NCBI RefSeq assembly: GCF_002865585.1
Contig: NZ_CP025581.1
Coordinates: forward strand, 2,480,001 to 2,544,000
DNA length: 64,000 nucleotides
Source: Nocardioides houyundeii
Lineage (GTDB): Bacteria; Actinomycetota; Actinomycetes; Propionibacteriales; Nocardioidaceae
Reading direction: 5' to 3'
The notes beneath the pieces are model-generated. The model made no database searches. It saw nothing but the letters and a program-made list of their open reading frames with translations, and was not told the DNA's origin. The position numbers were made by a program, and so were the translations under genes. This document shows, in pieces, positions 1 to 9,232 of this stretch. How positions within the stretch are numbered: the first letter of the stretch is position 1; the number at the start of each line of letters is the position of its first letter.

Positions 1-2
1 AG

Positions 3-425
3 GCGTCCGCGCTGGCCGCCGAGGCCCTGGAGGTGGTCCGGGGCACAGCGGTGGTCCACACCGACGTCCGCGACGACAACCTGCTGGTCACCGACGCCGG
101 GGTCCTGGTCTGCGACTGGGGCTCCGCGGTGCTGGGGGCACCGTGGCTGGACTCCCTCATCGCGCTGATCGGCCCACGAGGCGACGGTCTGGACGTGCAG
201 GACGCCTTGCGCCGCCCGATGCTCCGGGACGTGCCCGCCGAGGACGTCGACCGCGTGCTGGCGCTGCTCGCCGGCTACTTCCTCGCCCAGGGCGCACTAC
301 CGGTGCCCGCCGCCTCCCCCTACCTGCGGGCGCACCAGGCATGGCAGGGTGAGGCCTGCTGGCAATGGCTCTGCGAGCGCCGCGAGTGGTCCCCCACCGT
401 CGCCGTGCGTGGTGCCGCAACCTGA
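3..425 (+). CDS. Phosphotransferase-family protein, C-terminal part (cut by window start)
   Basis: This is the last 140 residues of a protein whose start lies outside the window. The visible part has the kinase-like core of the aminoglycoside/choline phosphotransferase (APH) family: HTDVRDDNLLV matches the Brenner motif HxDxxxxN with the catalytic Asp, and VCDWGSAVLGAPWLD is the following metal-binding D-W motif. The family transfers phosphate from ATP to small hydroxyl or amino compounds, but the substrate cannot be told from this fragment. It ends about 130 bases before rpsT on the same strand and probably belongs to a separate transcript, because a promoter-like sequence precedes rpsT. Confidence 0.8.
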   Translation, partial: ASALAAEALEVVRGTAVVHTDVRDDNLLVTDAGVLVCDWGSAVLGAPWLDSLIALIGPRGDGLDVQDALRRPMLRDVPAEDVDRVLALLAGYFLAQGALPVPAASPYLRAHQAWQGEACWQWLCERREWSPTVAVRGAAT

Positions 426-426
426 T

Positions 427-456
427 TTGGGCGGCTCGGCGGGGGCGGGGTACTCT
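427..456 (+). promoter_or_regulatory. Candidate rpsT promoter
   Basis: TTGGGC (427-432) and TACTCT (451-456) are separated by 18 bases and lie about 100 bases before the rpsT start. They resemble a vegetative actinobacterial -35/-10 pair. This is a pattern match only. Confidence 0.3.
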
Positions 457-554
457 CTTCTCTGCATGTCCGGCGCCCGACCCTGCGGGGTCTGCCAGGC
501 AGCCGACAAGCCAGACTTCCATTTTCCGAGCACAACGAGACCGAAGGTTCTTCC

Positions 555-815
555 GTGGCGAACATCAAGTCCCAGATCAAGCGCAACAAGCAGAACGAGA
601 AGGCGCACGAGCGCAACAAGGCCGTGAAGACCGGCCTGAAGAGCGCCGTCCGCAAGTTCCGCGAGGCCGCCGAGTCCGGCGACAAGGACGTGGCTGTGGC
701 CGCTGGCCGCGAGGCCGCGCGCAAGCTGGACAAGGCTGCCTCCAAGGGCGTCATCCACAAGAACCAGGCCGCCAACCGCAAGTCGGCCATCGCGAAGAAG
801 TCCGCCGCTCTCTGA
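555..815 (+). CDS. rpsT: 30S ribosomal protein S20
   Basis: An 86-residue, strongly basic protein that begins [20 protein letters not shown], the hallmark N-terminus of bacterial S20. S20 binds 16S rRNA early in assembly of the small subunit. The length is typical for the family. The start is GTG at 555, with a GAAGG ribosome-binding site about 8 bases upstream. It stands alone, followed by a strong intrinsic terminator and facing the convergent holA gene. Confidence 0.97.
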   Translation: MANIKSQIKRNKQNEKAHERNKAVKTGLKSAVRKFREAAESGDKDVAVAAGREAARKLDKAASKGVIHKNQAANRKSAIAKKSAAL

Positions 816-833
816 GGCCCCTCATCGCCGAAG

Positions 834-864
834 GCGCCGTACTCCGATGGAGTACGGCGCTTTT
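834..864 (+). terminator. Rho-independent terminator of rpsT
   Basis: A perfect 12-bp inverted repeat (834-845 and 849-860, arm GCGCCGTACTCC) with a 3-base loop is followed directly by TTTT. It lies 18 bases after the rpsT stop. There is no T-run on the other strand, so it acts on the plus strand. Confidence 0.9.
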
Positions 865-943
865 GTCATGCCTGCTCTGACAGGCCCAGGGCTGGGCGGC
901 TGCGCCCCGGTGGTCGCTCCCCGCGGGTCGCGGAGCGCGGGAC

Positions 944-1930
944 TCAGCGGGCCCTGAGCCCGACCAGGGTGAGCACCAGCCGCTCCAGGGTGTAGCTGGC
1001 ATCGTGCGCCGCGCCCTTGATGTCGGCGTCCGCCTGAGCGACCGCACGCAGCGCACCGGCGATCCCGACGTCGTCCCAGCTGCGGGACTGGGCACGGATC
1101 GTCTTGACCTTCCACGGCGGCACTCCCAGCTCCCGGGCCAGGTCGTTCTCCCGGGACCGGTCCACCGACCCCAGGAAGCGCGCCACGCCCCGCACCGAGC
1201 CGGCCATCGCGGAGGTCACCAGGACAGCGGGCGTGCCGCCGTCCAGGGCCCAGCGCAGCTCCTCCAGGGCCTGGTCGGCGTCGCCGGCCATGGTGGCGTC
1301 GGCGACCGCGAAGGACTTGGCCTCGGCCCGGCCGCCGAAGTAGCGCTTGACCAGCTCCAAGGTGACCTGCTGGCCCGGGAAGTCACTGGTCAGCTGCTGG
1401 GCCGCAGCGGCGAGGGACCGCAGGTCGTGGCCGACGGCCACCACCAGGAACTCCGCGGCGTCGGGGGCCACGCGGGCCCCGAGCTGGGCGAACTCGCCCT
1501 TGACGAAGTCCTGGTAGCCGGAGGCGTACTTGACCTCGGCTGCCTTGACCTCGGTGACGGAGGCCTGCTTGCGCAGCTTGGTGAGCAGCCCGCTGCCCTT
1601 GGACCCGCCTCCGTGCATCAGCACCAGCGCGACGTCCTCGACCGGTGCCGCGGCGTAGGCCAGCACGCGGTCGTAGAGGTCGTCCGGAAGGTCCTCCAGC
1701 GACCGGACCACGGCGCACCGGGTGGCGGAGAAGAGGGACGGGGCCGACATCTCCTCCAGCGAGGAGGCGGTCAGGTCCGAGGCCAGGGACTCGCTGAGCT
1801 CGGCGTCCGCGTCGTGCGCACTGACCGCCCGGCGCACCGCGTGCACCGTGCGCTCGTTGAGGAACTCCTCCTTGCCCGTCACCAGGGTGACGCGGCCGAG
1901 GACCTGGGACGAACTGGGAGCCGGGGCCAT
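944..1930 (-). CDS. holA: DNA polymerase III subunit delta
   Basis: A protein of about 328 residues. The N-terminus LGRVTLVTGKEEFLNERTV fits HolA, the delta subunit that opens the beta clamp as part of the clamp loader in the cytoplasm. Its place directly after comEC and next to rpsT is the common actinobacterial order. The ATG at 1930 is chosen because it gives a family-like N-terminus and leaves 23 bases after the comEC stop. An upstream in-frame start at 2014 would overlap comEC and add an unlikely arginine-rich leader. The glycine-rich loop VLMHGGGSKGSGLLTKLRK in the middle is also typical. Confidence 0.93.
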   Translation of the reverse strand: MAPAPSSSQVLGRVTLVTGKEEFLNERTVHAVRRAVSAHDADAELSESLASDLTASSLEEMSAPSLFSATRCAVVRSLEDLPDDLYDRVLAYAAAPVEDVALVLMHGGGSKGSGLLTKLRKQASVTEVKAAEVKYASGYQDFVKGEFAQLGARVAPDAAEFLVVAVGHDLRSLAAAAQQLTSDFPGQQVTLELVKRYFGGRAEAKSFAVADATMAGDADQALEELRWALDGGTPAVLVTSAMAGSVRGVARFLGSVDRSRENDLARELGVPPWKVKTIRAQSRSWDDVGIAGALRAVAQADADIKGAAHDASYTLERLVLTLVGLRAR

Positions 1931-1953
1931 GGTGCGCCCAAGCCTGCCACACG

Positions 1954-4331
1954 TCACCGACGCTCCGGGCCCCGAGTGAGGGTGCTGACCCGGCCACCGT
2001 CCTCGAGCACCCACACGTCACCTGCCAGGTCGGTGCGCAGCACCTGCATCCCGCTCATCTCGAGCAGCCGCACCAGTCCGGGCGCCGGATGCCCGTAGTC
2101 GTTGTCGGCGCCCACGCTGACCAGGGCGATCTCCGCGCCCAGCCCGGTCAGGAAGTGCTCGTCCTGGTGCCGGCTCCCGTGGTGCGGCACCTTGAGCACG
2201 TCGACCTGCAGTCCCCCCACGACGTCGGCAAGACCGGCCTGGGCGGTCGGCTCCACGTCGCCGGTGAGCAGCACCCGCACGCCGCGTACCTCGGCCACCA
2301 GCACCACGCTGGCGTCGTTCGCCCCGTCGCCGGTGACCGGGTCGGCCGGCTGCCCCGGCGGGGGCCACACCTGCTGGAGCCGCACCTCCCCCACCCTCCG
2401 GGGTTGCAGGTGGGGCGCCAGGACCGGGCGCGCGCCCACCGCCTCCAGCTGCCGTCGTACGTCGAGCGCCGCCGAGGCCGGTGCCGCCAGTGGTGAGACG
2501 TCCACCTCTCCCACCGTCCGCCCCGACAGCACCCCCGCGAGCCCGTCGACGTGGTCGGCGTGGAAGTGGGTCAGCACCAGCAGCGGCACCTGCTCGACAC
2601 CGAGGCGGCGCAGGCAGGCGTCGACCGGGCGCGGGTCCGGCCCCACGTCCACCACCACGGCCGAGCCCGGACCGGCGCGGAGCACCAGGGCATCACCCTG
2701 GCCCACGTCGCAGGCCGCCAGCACCCACCCGTCGGGGGCGCCCCGCCGAGCGGGCGCAGCAGGACCACCACGAGCACGAGTCCCAGCACCGAGGAGCTGA
2801 GCCAGGGGCGGGCGAGCAGGCGAGGCGCCAGGCACGCCGTCGCGACCACCAGGGCGGTGAGCACCACCAGTCCCGACGGTCGCGAGCTCCAGGGGATCGC
2901 CGGGGTCCGCAGCGAGGCGCCCCACCGGGCGACGGCGATGATCCAGCCCACCGACCACGCGGCGGGCAGCGCCACCAGCCGGCCCAGAGCCGGTGAGACC
3001 ACGGCGCAGAGACCACCGGCCAGCCCCAGCACCGTGGCGGGAGCCACCGCGGGTGCCACCAGCAGGTTGGCGAGCACCGCGACCAGGCTCACCTCTCCGG
3101 AGAGCGCCGCCACGACCGGGGTGCAGGCCAGCTGGGCGGCCGCGGGAACGGCGATCGCATCGCAGGCCCACCGGGGCAGCCACCGGGACATCGCGGCACT
3201 CCACTCCGGGGCCAGCACGAGGATCCCGGCGGTGGCCAGCACCGAGAGGGCGAAGCCTGCGGAGACGGCGAACCGCGGGTCCGCCAGGAGCAGCGCCACC
3301 ACCGCCACTCCCAGGGTCCGAAGCCCCCGGTCGGTGCCGTTACGGGTGAGGGCGAACAGGGCCACCGAGCCCATGGTCGCGGCGCGGACCACGCTGGGCT
3401 CGGTCCGGGCCAGCAGCACGAACCCCACGATGCCGAGGGCTCCGACCGCGTACCTCCCCCGGCCCCGCACGCCGACCAGCCGGGCGATCGCCAGCAGGAA
3501 GCCCACCATCAGCGTGAGGTTGGTGCCGCTGACGGCCAGCAGGTGGGTCAGGCCGGTGGTCCGGAAGTCCTCGGCCAGTGCGGGGTCCAGGCCCGCGTCG
3601 TCGCCGACCACCAGGGACGGCACCAGGGCCCGCTGTCCCTCCGGCCGGTCGGCCACCGCCGTCCTGATGCCCGCACGCACCACCGCGGCACCACGCCACC
3701 ACACGTCGGGCTCGGCGAGCACCTCCGGCCCGCCCCGGACCCGCAGGAGCCCCGCGACGTCCCCGTCCGCGGCCAGGAGCCGCCCCGAGGCACGCACCGT
3801 CGCTCCCAGAGGGACCTCCAACCACTCCTCGTCCCCGAGCAGCACCACGGGAGTGCGGACCCGCCAGACCCGGCCTCGCCCGGCCACCTCGGTGACCAGC
3901 GCGCGCACCACCACCACGTCGGAGAACTCCCCCTCCCGCAGGCTGGGATCGGCCAGCACCGTGAGCCGGGCCTGGACCGAGGCACCCGCCCGAGCGAGCG
4001 CAGCCACCTCTCCCTGCTGGGTGTGCAGGTCCCGGGCACCGGCCGACATGGTCACGGCCAGGCCGAGCAGCAGGGCGGCGCACCCCACCGTCGCGCCACC
4101 CGTACGTCGCGTCGGTGCACCGACCCGTGCAGCCGGCTCCCCCGGCTCCCCCGGCTCCCCCGGCCCCGGTCGGTCGCGCAGGCTGGCCGCCAGGACCAGC
4201 AGCACCCCGAGCATGACCCCCAGCACCAGCAGGAGCCGGAGTCCGGACCAGGCAACCGTCATGCCGACCAGGCCGCCGCCCCAGGCCGCCACTGCCAACA
4301 GTGGCATCCGGAGGTCGCGCTGGCGCGGCAC
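1954..4331 (-). pseudogene. comEC: ComEC/Rec2 DNA-uptake channel, read in two frames (frameshift near 2734-2744)
   Basis: ComEC is the inner-membrane channel that takes single-stranded DNA into the cell. The N-terminal part (about 4331-2745) encodes two hydrophobic segments, an OB-like region and the competence domain with many membrane helices, including HLLAVSGTNLTLMVGFLLA. The C-terminal part is the metallo-beta-lactamase-like domain, with LTHFHADHVDGL (HxHxDH) and VPHHGSRHQ, but it lies in another frame. One added base in the C4/G5 runs at 2734-2744 would join them into about 792 residues, a normal ComEC length. That makes a sequence error likely; a real mutation or two split proteins remain possible. 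The start is uncertain: GTG 4331 has a G-rich site before it, and 4307, 4352 and 4364 are alternatives. Confidence 0.85.
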
Positions 4332-4372
4332 CTCGGACCCCCCGGTCTCCACGGGTCGACGCACCAGGGACG

Positions 4373-5566
4373 TCAGAGCGTCACGAGGGGACTCAGCTGG
4401 TCCAGCGTGACCTCGCCGATGCCGTCGACCTCGAGCAGCTCGGCGACCGACGAGAAGCCCCCGTTCTCCGAGCGCCACCCGATGATGGCGCCCGCGGTCA
4501 CCGGACCCACGCCGGGCAGCGTCTCCAGGGTCGTCTGGTCCGCGGTGTTGATGTTGACCAGTGCCGCCGGCCCGCCGGTGGCACCAGCGGTGGGTGGGGG
4601 CGTGACCGGTGGACCGCCCGGGACGCTCGGCATCCCGACCAGGACCTGCTCGCCGTCGACCAGGAGCCGGGCCAGGTTGAGTCCGGTCAGGTCGACCCCG
4701 GGACGGGCGCCTCCGGCCGACTCCAGGGCGTCGACCACGCGGGAACCCGCGGGCAGGACGGCGATGCCGGGGCGGCGTACCTTGCCGGCGACGTCGACCG
4801 TGACGGTCGAGGTCGCCCGCTCGGCTGCCGGTTGCGCGGCGCCCTCCTCGCTGCCTGGCACCGGGCTCTGCTCCGCGCCTTCCACCGGGCTCTCCACCGG
4901 GCTCTCCATCGGACCTCCCGCCGGACCTCGAGGGGTCGAAGCCGTCGGGTCCACGCTCACCACCGGCGTGAGCACCGGCTCGGTCTCTCCGCGGACCAGC
5001 CACCAGCAGCACCAGCCCATGGCCAGCGCCACCGCGACGGCCACGACTGAGAGATGAGCGGGGTGCAGTGCGACCCGGCCCCGGAGCCCCTCCGGCACCA
5101 GGCCGGCGGTCCCGCGGCGAGCGGCATGCCTGCCGGGCACGGAGATCGGCACGGAGCTCGGCGCAGAGATCGGCGCGGGATCGTCGTGCCGGGCCACGGG
5201 CGCCGGCACGGGGGCGGGCGACTGGGGCGCTACGGAGACCGGCTCCGCGACGAGACCGGGAGCCGGACGGACCCTGGTGTGCTCCCCCCACTCCCAGCCC
5301 CCCGACCCCAGCCGTTGAGAACCGGACGGGAATGCAGCGGACTGCGCACTGCCGACCGGCTCGTCGGAGGCCGCGACCGGACCGGCGTCCGGGCCAGCGT
5401 CTGGGCCGGCGGCGGGGCCAGGGTGCGGGTCAGCGTGGGGGTCAGCGTGGGGGTCAGCGTGGGGGACGGTGGCGGCCGGCCGCACGGTGGCCAGCTCCGC
5501 GGAGAGCATCGCCAGCCTGCGGGCCACGGCCTGCTCGTGCTCGGGCGAGGGTCGACGGGAGCGCAT
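4373..5566 (-). CDS. comEA: ComEA-like DNA-binding protein with SLBB and helix-hairpin-helix domains
   Basis: A 397-residue protein. The N-terminal 200 residues are cytoplasmic, rich in Pro and Ala, with HADP and AGPD repeats. A single membrane segment (SVVAVAVALAMGWCCWWLV) follows, then an SLBB domain (VTVDVAGKVRRPGIAVLPAG) and a C-terminal helix-hairpin-helix pair (VNINTADQTTLETLPGVGP and VDGIGEVTLDQLSPLV). ComEA binds incoming double-stranded DNA outside the membrane and hands it to ComEC, which is encoded immediately downstream with little or no gap. The cytoplasmic extension is longer than in Bacillus ComEA, as is usual in actinobacteria. Confidence 0.92.
   Translation of the reverse strand: MRSRRPSPEHEQAVARRLAMLSAELATVRPAATVPHADPHADPHADPHPGPAAGPDAGPDAGPVAASDEPVGSAQSAAFPSGSQRLGSGGWEWGEHTRVRPAPGLVAEPVSVAPQSPAPVPAPVARHDDPAPISAPSSVPISVPGRHAARRGTAGLVPEGLRGRVALHPAHLSVVAVAVALAMGWCCWWLVRGETEPVLTPVVSVDPTASTPRGPAGGPMESPVESPVEGAEQSPVPGSEEGAAQPAAERATSTVTVDVAGKVRRPGIAVLPAGSRVVDALESAGGARPGVDLTGLNLARLLVDGEQVLVGMPSVPGGPPVTPPPTAGATGGPAALVNINTADQTTLETLPGVGPVTAGAIIGWRSENGGFSSVAELLEVDGIGEVTLDQLSPLVTL
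5429..5464 (+). repeat. Three tandem 12-bp repeats inside comEA
   Basis: The unit GTCAGCGTGGGG occurs three times without a gap (5429, 5441, 5453). On the minus strand it encodes the PHAD tetrapeptide repeat of the ComEA N-terminal extension. It is a likely site of slipped-strand length change that keeps the reading frame. Confidence 0.85.
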
Positions 5567-5636
5567 AGGACGACGCTAGGGACTTCGCGCCCGGCGCCGC
5601 TCGGTGTGGAGCCTCCGCTGTGGATAACCCTCGCGC

Positions 5637-6494
5637 TCAGGCGCGTGGGGAGATCGCGGCGGCCACCATCCCGGGACCGACGTGGGCTCCCAGGACGGCA
5701 CCCAGCTCTGTGCACCAGACCTCGCGGCCTTCGAGGTTCGCCGCGAGTCGCTCCGTGAGCCGCGCGGTGAGGTCGCCGGCCCGCTCGGGGTTGGCCAGGT
5801 GGGCCACGCAGACGTCCAGCTGCTGCTCGCCCGCAGCCTGCACGATCAGGTCCTCCAGCCGGCTCAGCGCGCGACCGGCGGTGCGCACCTTCTCCAGGCT
5901 CTCCACCTTGCCGTCCCGGATCTCCAGGAGTGGCTTGACCGACAGGGCGCCGCCCAGCAGGGCTGCGGCAGAGCCGATGCGGCCCCCGCGCCGCAGGTAC
6001 TCCAGCGTGTCGACGTAGAAGAGCGAGTGCGACGCCGCGGCGCGGCTGGCCGCGGCCGCGGCCGCTTGCCGGGCGTCCCCGCCTGCGTCCCGCACGTCGG
6101 CGGCTGCCAGCGCGGCATAGCCGGTCGCCGCGCCCACCTGCCGGCTGTCCACTGCCAGCACCTCGACCGAAGCCTCGCGCGCCGCCAGCTGGGCGGACTC
6201 GAAGGTGCCGCTCATGTCGCCGGAGATGTGGACCGAGACGATCTGCTCGGCCCCGCGGGCGGCCAGCTCCTGGTAGACGGCCAGCAGCGCGGCCGGGGCC
6301 GGTCGCGAGGTCGAGACGGGCACGAAGTCGCGCAGCGCCCTGGCGACCAGCTCGGGGGTGGCCCCCTCGGAGCCCTCGTCGTGGACCTTGGCCCCGATCA
6401 CCACCTGGAGCGGCACCACGACGATGTCGCGGTCCTGGGCGACCTCGGGCGGCAGGCAGGCGGTGGAGTCGGTGACGATGAAGATCCGGGGCAC
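5637..6494 (-). CDS. DegV family fatty-acid-binding protein
   Basis: A 285-residue DegV (FakB-like) protein. It shows the start IFIVTDSTACLPPEVA, the TSRPAPAALL motif, HISGDMSGTFESA (the Ser/Gly-rich fatty-acid carboxylate site) and DTLEYLRRGGRIG, all standard for the family. DegV proteins bind fatty acids and present them to a fatty acid kinase; no kinase gene is visible here, so the physiological partner is unknown. The GTG at 6494 has no Shine-Dalgarno site but has TAGCCT 6 bases before it, suggesting a leaderless message. Confidence 0.92.
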   Translation of the reverse strand: MPRIFIVTDSTACLPPEVAQDRDIVVVPLQVVIGAKVHDEGSEGATPELVARALRDFVPVSTSRPAPAALLAVYQELAARGAEQIVSVHISGDMSGTFESAQLAAREASVEVLAVDSRQVGAATGYAALAAADVRDAGGDARQAAAAAASRAAASHSLFYVDTLEYLRRGGRIGSAAALLGGALSVKPLLEIRDGKVESLEKVRTAGRALSRLEDLIVQAAGEQQLDVCVAHLANPERAGDLTARLTERLAANLEGREVWCTELGAVLGAHVGPGMVAAAISPRA

Positions 6495-6500
6495 GGACGA

Positions 6501-6506
6501 AGGCTA
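6501..6506 (-). promoter_or_regulatory. -10 box for leaderless degV-family transcript
   Basis: TAGCCT on the minus strand ends 6 bases before the GTG start at 6494, so transcription would begin at or next to the start codon. It fits the actinobacterial TAnnnT -10 pattern. Confidence 0.45.
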
Positions 6507-6594
6507 GCGAAGGACCGGGCTCCGGATCGTCAGGTCGCGTTCGGCGGGACACGGTCGCCGGCCGCGGTTGCGCCCACGGTTGGGGAGGTCTTGA

Positions 6595-7497
6595 ATGTGG
6601 TGGGTGCCGGACCCACCAGTCGGCTTCGCCGAGGTCCTCCGCCAGGCCATAGACAGGCGAGGGCTGCCGTTGGAGCGCGTCCGCGACCACTTGGACCTGC
6701 GCGGTGCGTCGGTCAGCGTCGCCACCCTGAGCTACTGGCAGTCCGGCCGGAGCCGTCCCGAGCGCAAGAGCTCGTTGGCGGCGCTGGCGCATCTCGAGAC
6801 GGTGCTGGACCTGCCCCCGGGGACCCTGCGCTCGGCCTTGGCGACACCTCAGCCGCGTCGACGGCGCCTGGTGGTGACCCAGCTGGACTCGCTGTGGCCG
6901 GAGGGGCGGGTCGCGCGCGTGCTGGGAGGGCTCGACACACGTTGGGACGCCGAGCTGGACCGGGTCAGCGTCCACGACCTGGTCGAGATCGGCCCGGATC
7001 GGCGCCAGCGGATGCTCAACGTCCGCCAGGTGATGAGAGCCCGGGCCGACGGACCCGACCGGCGGGTGGTGCTCCACTCCCAGGAGGACTGCCACGCACC
7101 CCTGCCCGAGATCCGAGCACTGCGCGGCTGTCGGTTGGGCCGTACGGCGAGCGACGAGGAAGGCGGGATCATCGGCGCCGAGCTGCTGTTCCTGCGACCG
7201 CTGCGCCGCGGGCAGACCGTGCTCGCGGAGTACGAGGCGGTCTCCGACGGGATGGGACCCCTGGAGGACTCCTACGGTCGCCGGCTCAGGCTCCCGGCCG
7301 GCGAGCACGTGCTCTCGGTGAGCTTCCACCCGGCCGCCCTGCCGGCCTCGTGCACCGCGACCAGCAGCGGCGGGAGGGAGACCAGGCTGGTCCTCGATCC
7401 GGCGCACTGCGTGCACGTGGTCGCCACTCCGGCCGCCGCCGGCACCACGACCATCCGCTGGACCTGGCCCTCGCGGCCGACGCCGAGCGGCGCCTGA
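6595..7497 (+). CDS. XRE-like helix-turn-helix protein of unknown function
   Basis: A 300-residue protein. Residues 7-75 form an HTH region (FAEVLRQAIDRRGLPLERV, then SVATLSYWQSGRSRPERKSS) like XRE/Cro-family DNA-binding domains. The remaining 220 residues match no family I recognise and have no clear membrane segment. They may be a sensor domain, and residues about 210-295 look beta-rich. The start is well supported: GGGGAGG (6582-6588) sits 6 bases before ATG 6595. The gene ends right at a perfect 13-bp palindrome that precedes the secreted protease gene, so a regulator-target relation is possible but unproved. Confidence 0.75.
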   Translation: MWWVPDPPVGFAEVLRQAIDRRGLPLERVRDHLDLRGASVSVATLSYWQSGRSRPERKSSLAALAHLETVLDLPPGTLRSALATPQPRRRRLVVTQLDSLWPEGRVARVLGGLDTRWDAELDRVSVHDLVEIGPDRRQRMLNVRQVMRARADGPDRRVVLHSQEDCHAPLPEIRALRGCRLGRTASDEEGGIIGAELLFLRPLRRGQTVLAEYEAVSDGMGPLEDSYGRRLRLPAGEHVLSVSFHPAALPASCTATSSGGRETRLVLDPAHCVHVVATPAAAGTTTIRWTWPSRPTPSGA

Positions 7498-7510
7498 GTT
7501 AACTGTTAAC
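7498..7510. promoter_or_regulatory. 13-bp palindrome GTTAAC-T-GTTAAC, candidate operator
   Basis: Two GTTAAC half-sites flank a single T. The left half overlaps the stop codon of the HTH gene, and the pair lies 75 bases before the protease start. It is AT-rich in a very GC-rich setting, as regulator binding sites often are. Confidence 0.45.
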
Positions 7511-7585
7511 CCGCGCCGCGCCTTGTGGCCGGCTGCGGAAACGGATCACTCTTCGAGGACTCACCTCTTCTCGGGAAGGATCCTC

Positions 7586-9163
7586 ATGTCCACACACTCC
7601 CCCCGCCCGGCGGTGCTGGCCCTGGCCGCACTGGCAGGCGCAGCGCTGACCCTGAACCCCCTCATGGCCGGAGCCTCCGAACAGGCCACGACGACCGTCG
7701 TACCCGTCGACGACGGTCCCGCCCCGGTGCTGGGCACCGCCGCGAACGACCGCTACATCGTGGTGTTCGACGACGGCGTGTCCCACGCCCGGGTGGACAC
7801 CGCCCGGCGCGACGCCCGCGGCCACGGCGCACAGGTGACCGCCACCTACCGCACCGTGCTCGACGGCTTCGCCGCCCGCCTGCCGGAGGAGGCGTTGGAG
7901 TCCCTGCGCAACGACCCGCGCGTGGCCTACATCGAGCCCGACCGTCAGGTCACCATCACCGAGACGCAGACCCCGGCAACCTGGGGACTGGACCGCATCG
8001 ACCAGCGCAACCTGCCGCTCAACAACGCCTACACCTACACCCCCTCGGGGGCCGGCGTGACCGCCTACGTGATCGACACCGGCATCCGCACCACCCACTC
8101 GGAGTTCAGCGGCCGAGCGGTCTCGGGCTACTCCGCAATCAACGACGGCCGGGGAACCGAGGACTGCAACGGGCACGGCACCCACGTCGCGGGCACCGTG
8201 GGCGGGGAGACCTACGGCGTCGCCCAGGACGTGCGCCTGGTCGCCGTCCGGGTCCTCGACTGCAGCGGCAGCGGCAGCAACTCCGGGGTCATCGCCGGGG
8301 TGGACTGGGTGACCAGCAACCACGCCGCGGGTGCACCCGCAGTGGCCAACATGAGCCTGGGAGGAAGCGCCTCGACCGCGGTGGACTCCGCGGTCTCCCG
8401 GTCGATCGCCGACGGCGTCACCTATGCGCTGGCGGCGGGCAACGACTCGGGGGCCAACGCCTGCAACGGCTCCCCCGCCCGGGTGGGCCCGGCGCTGACG
8501 GTGGGCTCCTCCACCCGCACCGACGCGCGGTCCAGCTTCAGCAACATCGGGAGCTGCCTGGACCTGTTCGCGCCGGGCTCGGAGATCACCTCTGCCTGGT
8601 ACACCAGCAACACCGCGACCAACACGATCAGCGGCACCTCGATGGCGTCCCCGCACGTCGCCGGCGCCGCCGCGCTGTACCTGCAGATCAATCCGAGCGC
8701 CTCGCCGGCCACCGTCGCCTCCGCGCTGGTGTCTGCGGCCACCCCCGGCGTGCTCTCAAACGTCGGCACCGGCTCCCCCAACCGGCTGCTCTACACCGGC
8801 ACCGGCGGCAGCACCCCGACCCCGACGCCCACCCCGACCCCGACCCCGGGCGTGTGCGCCCTGCCTGAGACAGCGACCGGCTCGCTCAGCGGCACCGGTG
8901 ACTCCGACCGCTTCCCCGGGACCAGCGGTTCCTTCACGGCGGTCGCCGGCACCCACGTCGGCTGCCTGAGCGGCCCGTCCGGCACCGACTTCGACCTCTA
9001 CCTGGACCGGTGGAACGGCTCGTCCTGGACCACGGTGGCCCGAGGGATCACCTCCACCTCCAGGGAGTCGGTGACCTACACCGGAACGGCCGGCACCTAC
9101 TCCTGGCGAGTGGTGTCCTACGCGGGCAGCGGCTCCTACACCCTGGGCTTCGACCGCCCCTGA
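7586..9163 (+). CDS. Secreted subtilisin-like serine protease (S8, proteinase K type) with PPC domain
   Basis: A 525-residue exported protease. A signal peptide covers residues 1 to about 30 (hydrophobic core [14 protein letters not shown]). An inhibitor I9 propeptide spans about 55-125. The S8 domain has the catalytic triad Asp164 ([15 protein letters not shown]), His197 ([10 protein letters not shown]) and Ser352 ([11 protein letters not shown]). A Thr-Pro linker (about 410-422) leads to a C-terminal pre-peptidase (PPC) beta-sandwich with [14 protein letters not shown]. Such enzymes are secreted, self-processed and degrade extracellular protein. ATG 7586 is chosen over a start 63 bases upstream because AAGGA lies 5 bases before it and the signal peptide then begins correctly. 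Confidence 0.95.
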   Translation: MSTHSPRPAVLALAALAGAALTLNPLMAGASEQATTTVVPVDDGPAPVLGTAANDRYIVVFDDGVSHARVDTARRDARGHGAQVTATYRTVLDGFAARLPEEALESLRNDPRVAYIEPDRQVTITETQTPATWGLDRIDQRNLPLNNAYTYTPSGAGVTAYVIDTGIRTTHSEFSGRAVSGYSAINDGRGTEDCNGHGTHVAGTVGGETYGVAQDVRLVAVRVLDCSGSGSNSGVIAGVDWVTSNHAAGAPAVANMSLGGSASTAVDSAVSRSIADGVTYALAAGNDSGANACNGSPARVGPALTVGSSTRTDARSSFSNIGSCLDLFAPGSEITSAWYTSNTATNTISGTSMASPHVAGAAALYLQINPSASPATVASALVSAATPGVLSNVGTGSPNRLLYTGTGGSTPTPTPTPTPTPGVCALPETATGSLSGTGDSDRFPGTSGSFTAVAGTHVGCLSGPSGTDFDLYLDRWNGSSWTTVARGITSTSRESVTYTGTAGTYSWRVVSYAGSGSYTLGFDRP

Positions 9164-9171
9164 CCCCCATG

Positions 9172-9208
9172 CACGAGGGCCCCGCGGATGATCCGTGGGG
9201 CCCTCGTG
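9172..9208. terminator. Hairpin between convergent protease gene and leuS
   Basis: Arms 9172-9188 and 9192-9208 pair over 17 positions with one G-T type mismatch and a 3-base loop. There is no long T-run on either side. Its place between two converging genes suggests a shared terminator. Confidence 0.7.
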
Positions 9209-9232
9209 GTCGCTCGTCCTCGAAGGGACGAC

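Noticed and set aside
2734..2744. Programmed ribosomal frameshift in comEC
   Set aside because: There is no slippery heptamer with a downstream stimulator, and similar single-base losses in glgX favour error or mutation.
5230..7416. A long minus-strand frame covering comEA, DegV and the HTH gene
   Set aside because: The three genes it crosses have clear domains in other frames; the product is low-complexity and arginine-rich.
7498..7510. The palindrome as a terminator of the HTH gene
   Set aside because: The stem is only six bases, AT-rich, with a one-base centre and no T-run, so it would not fold stably in RNA.
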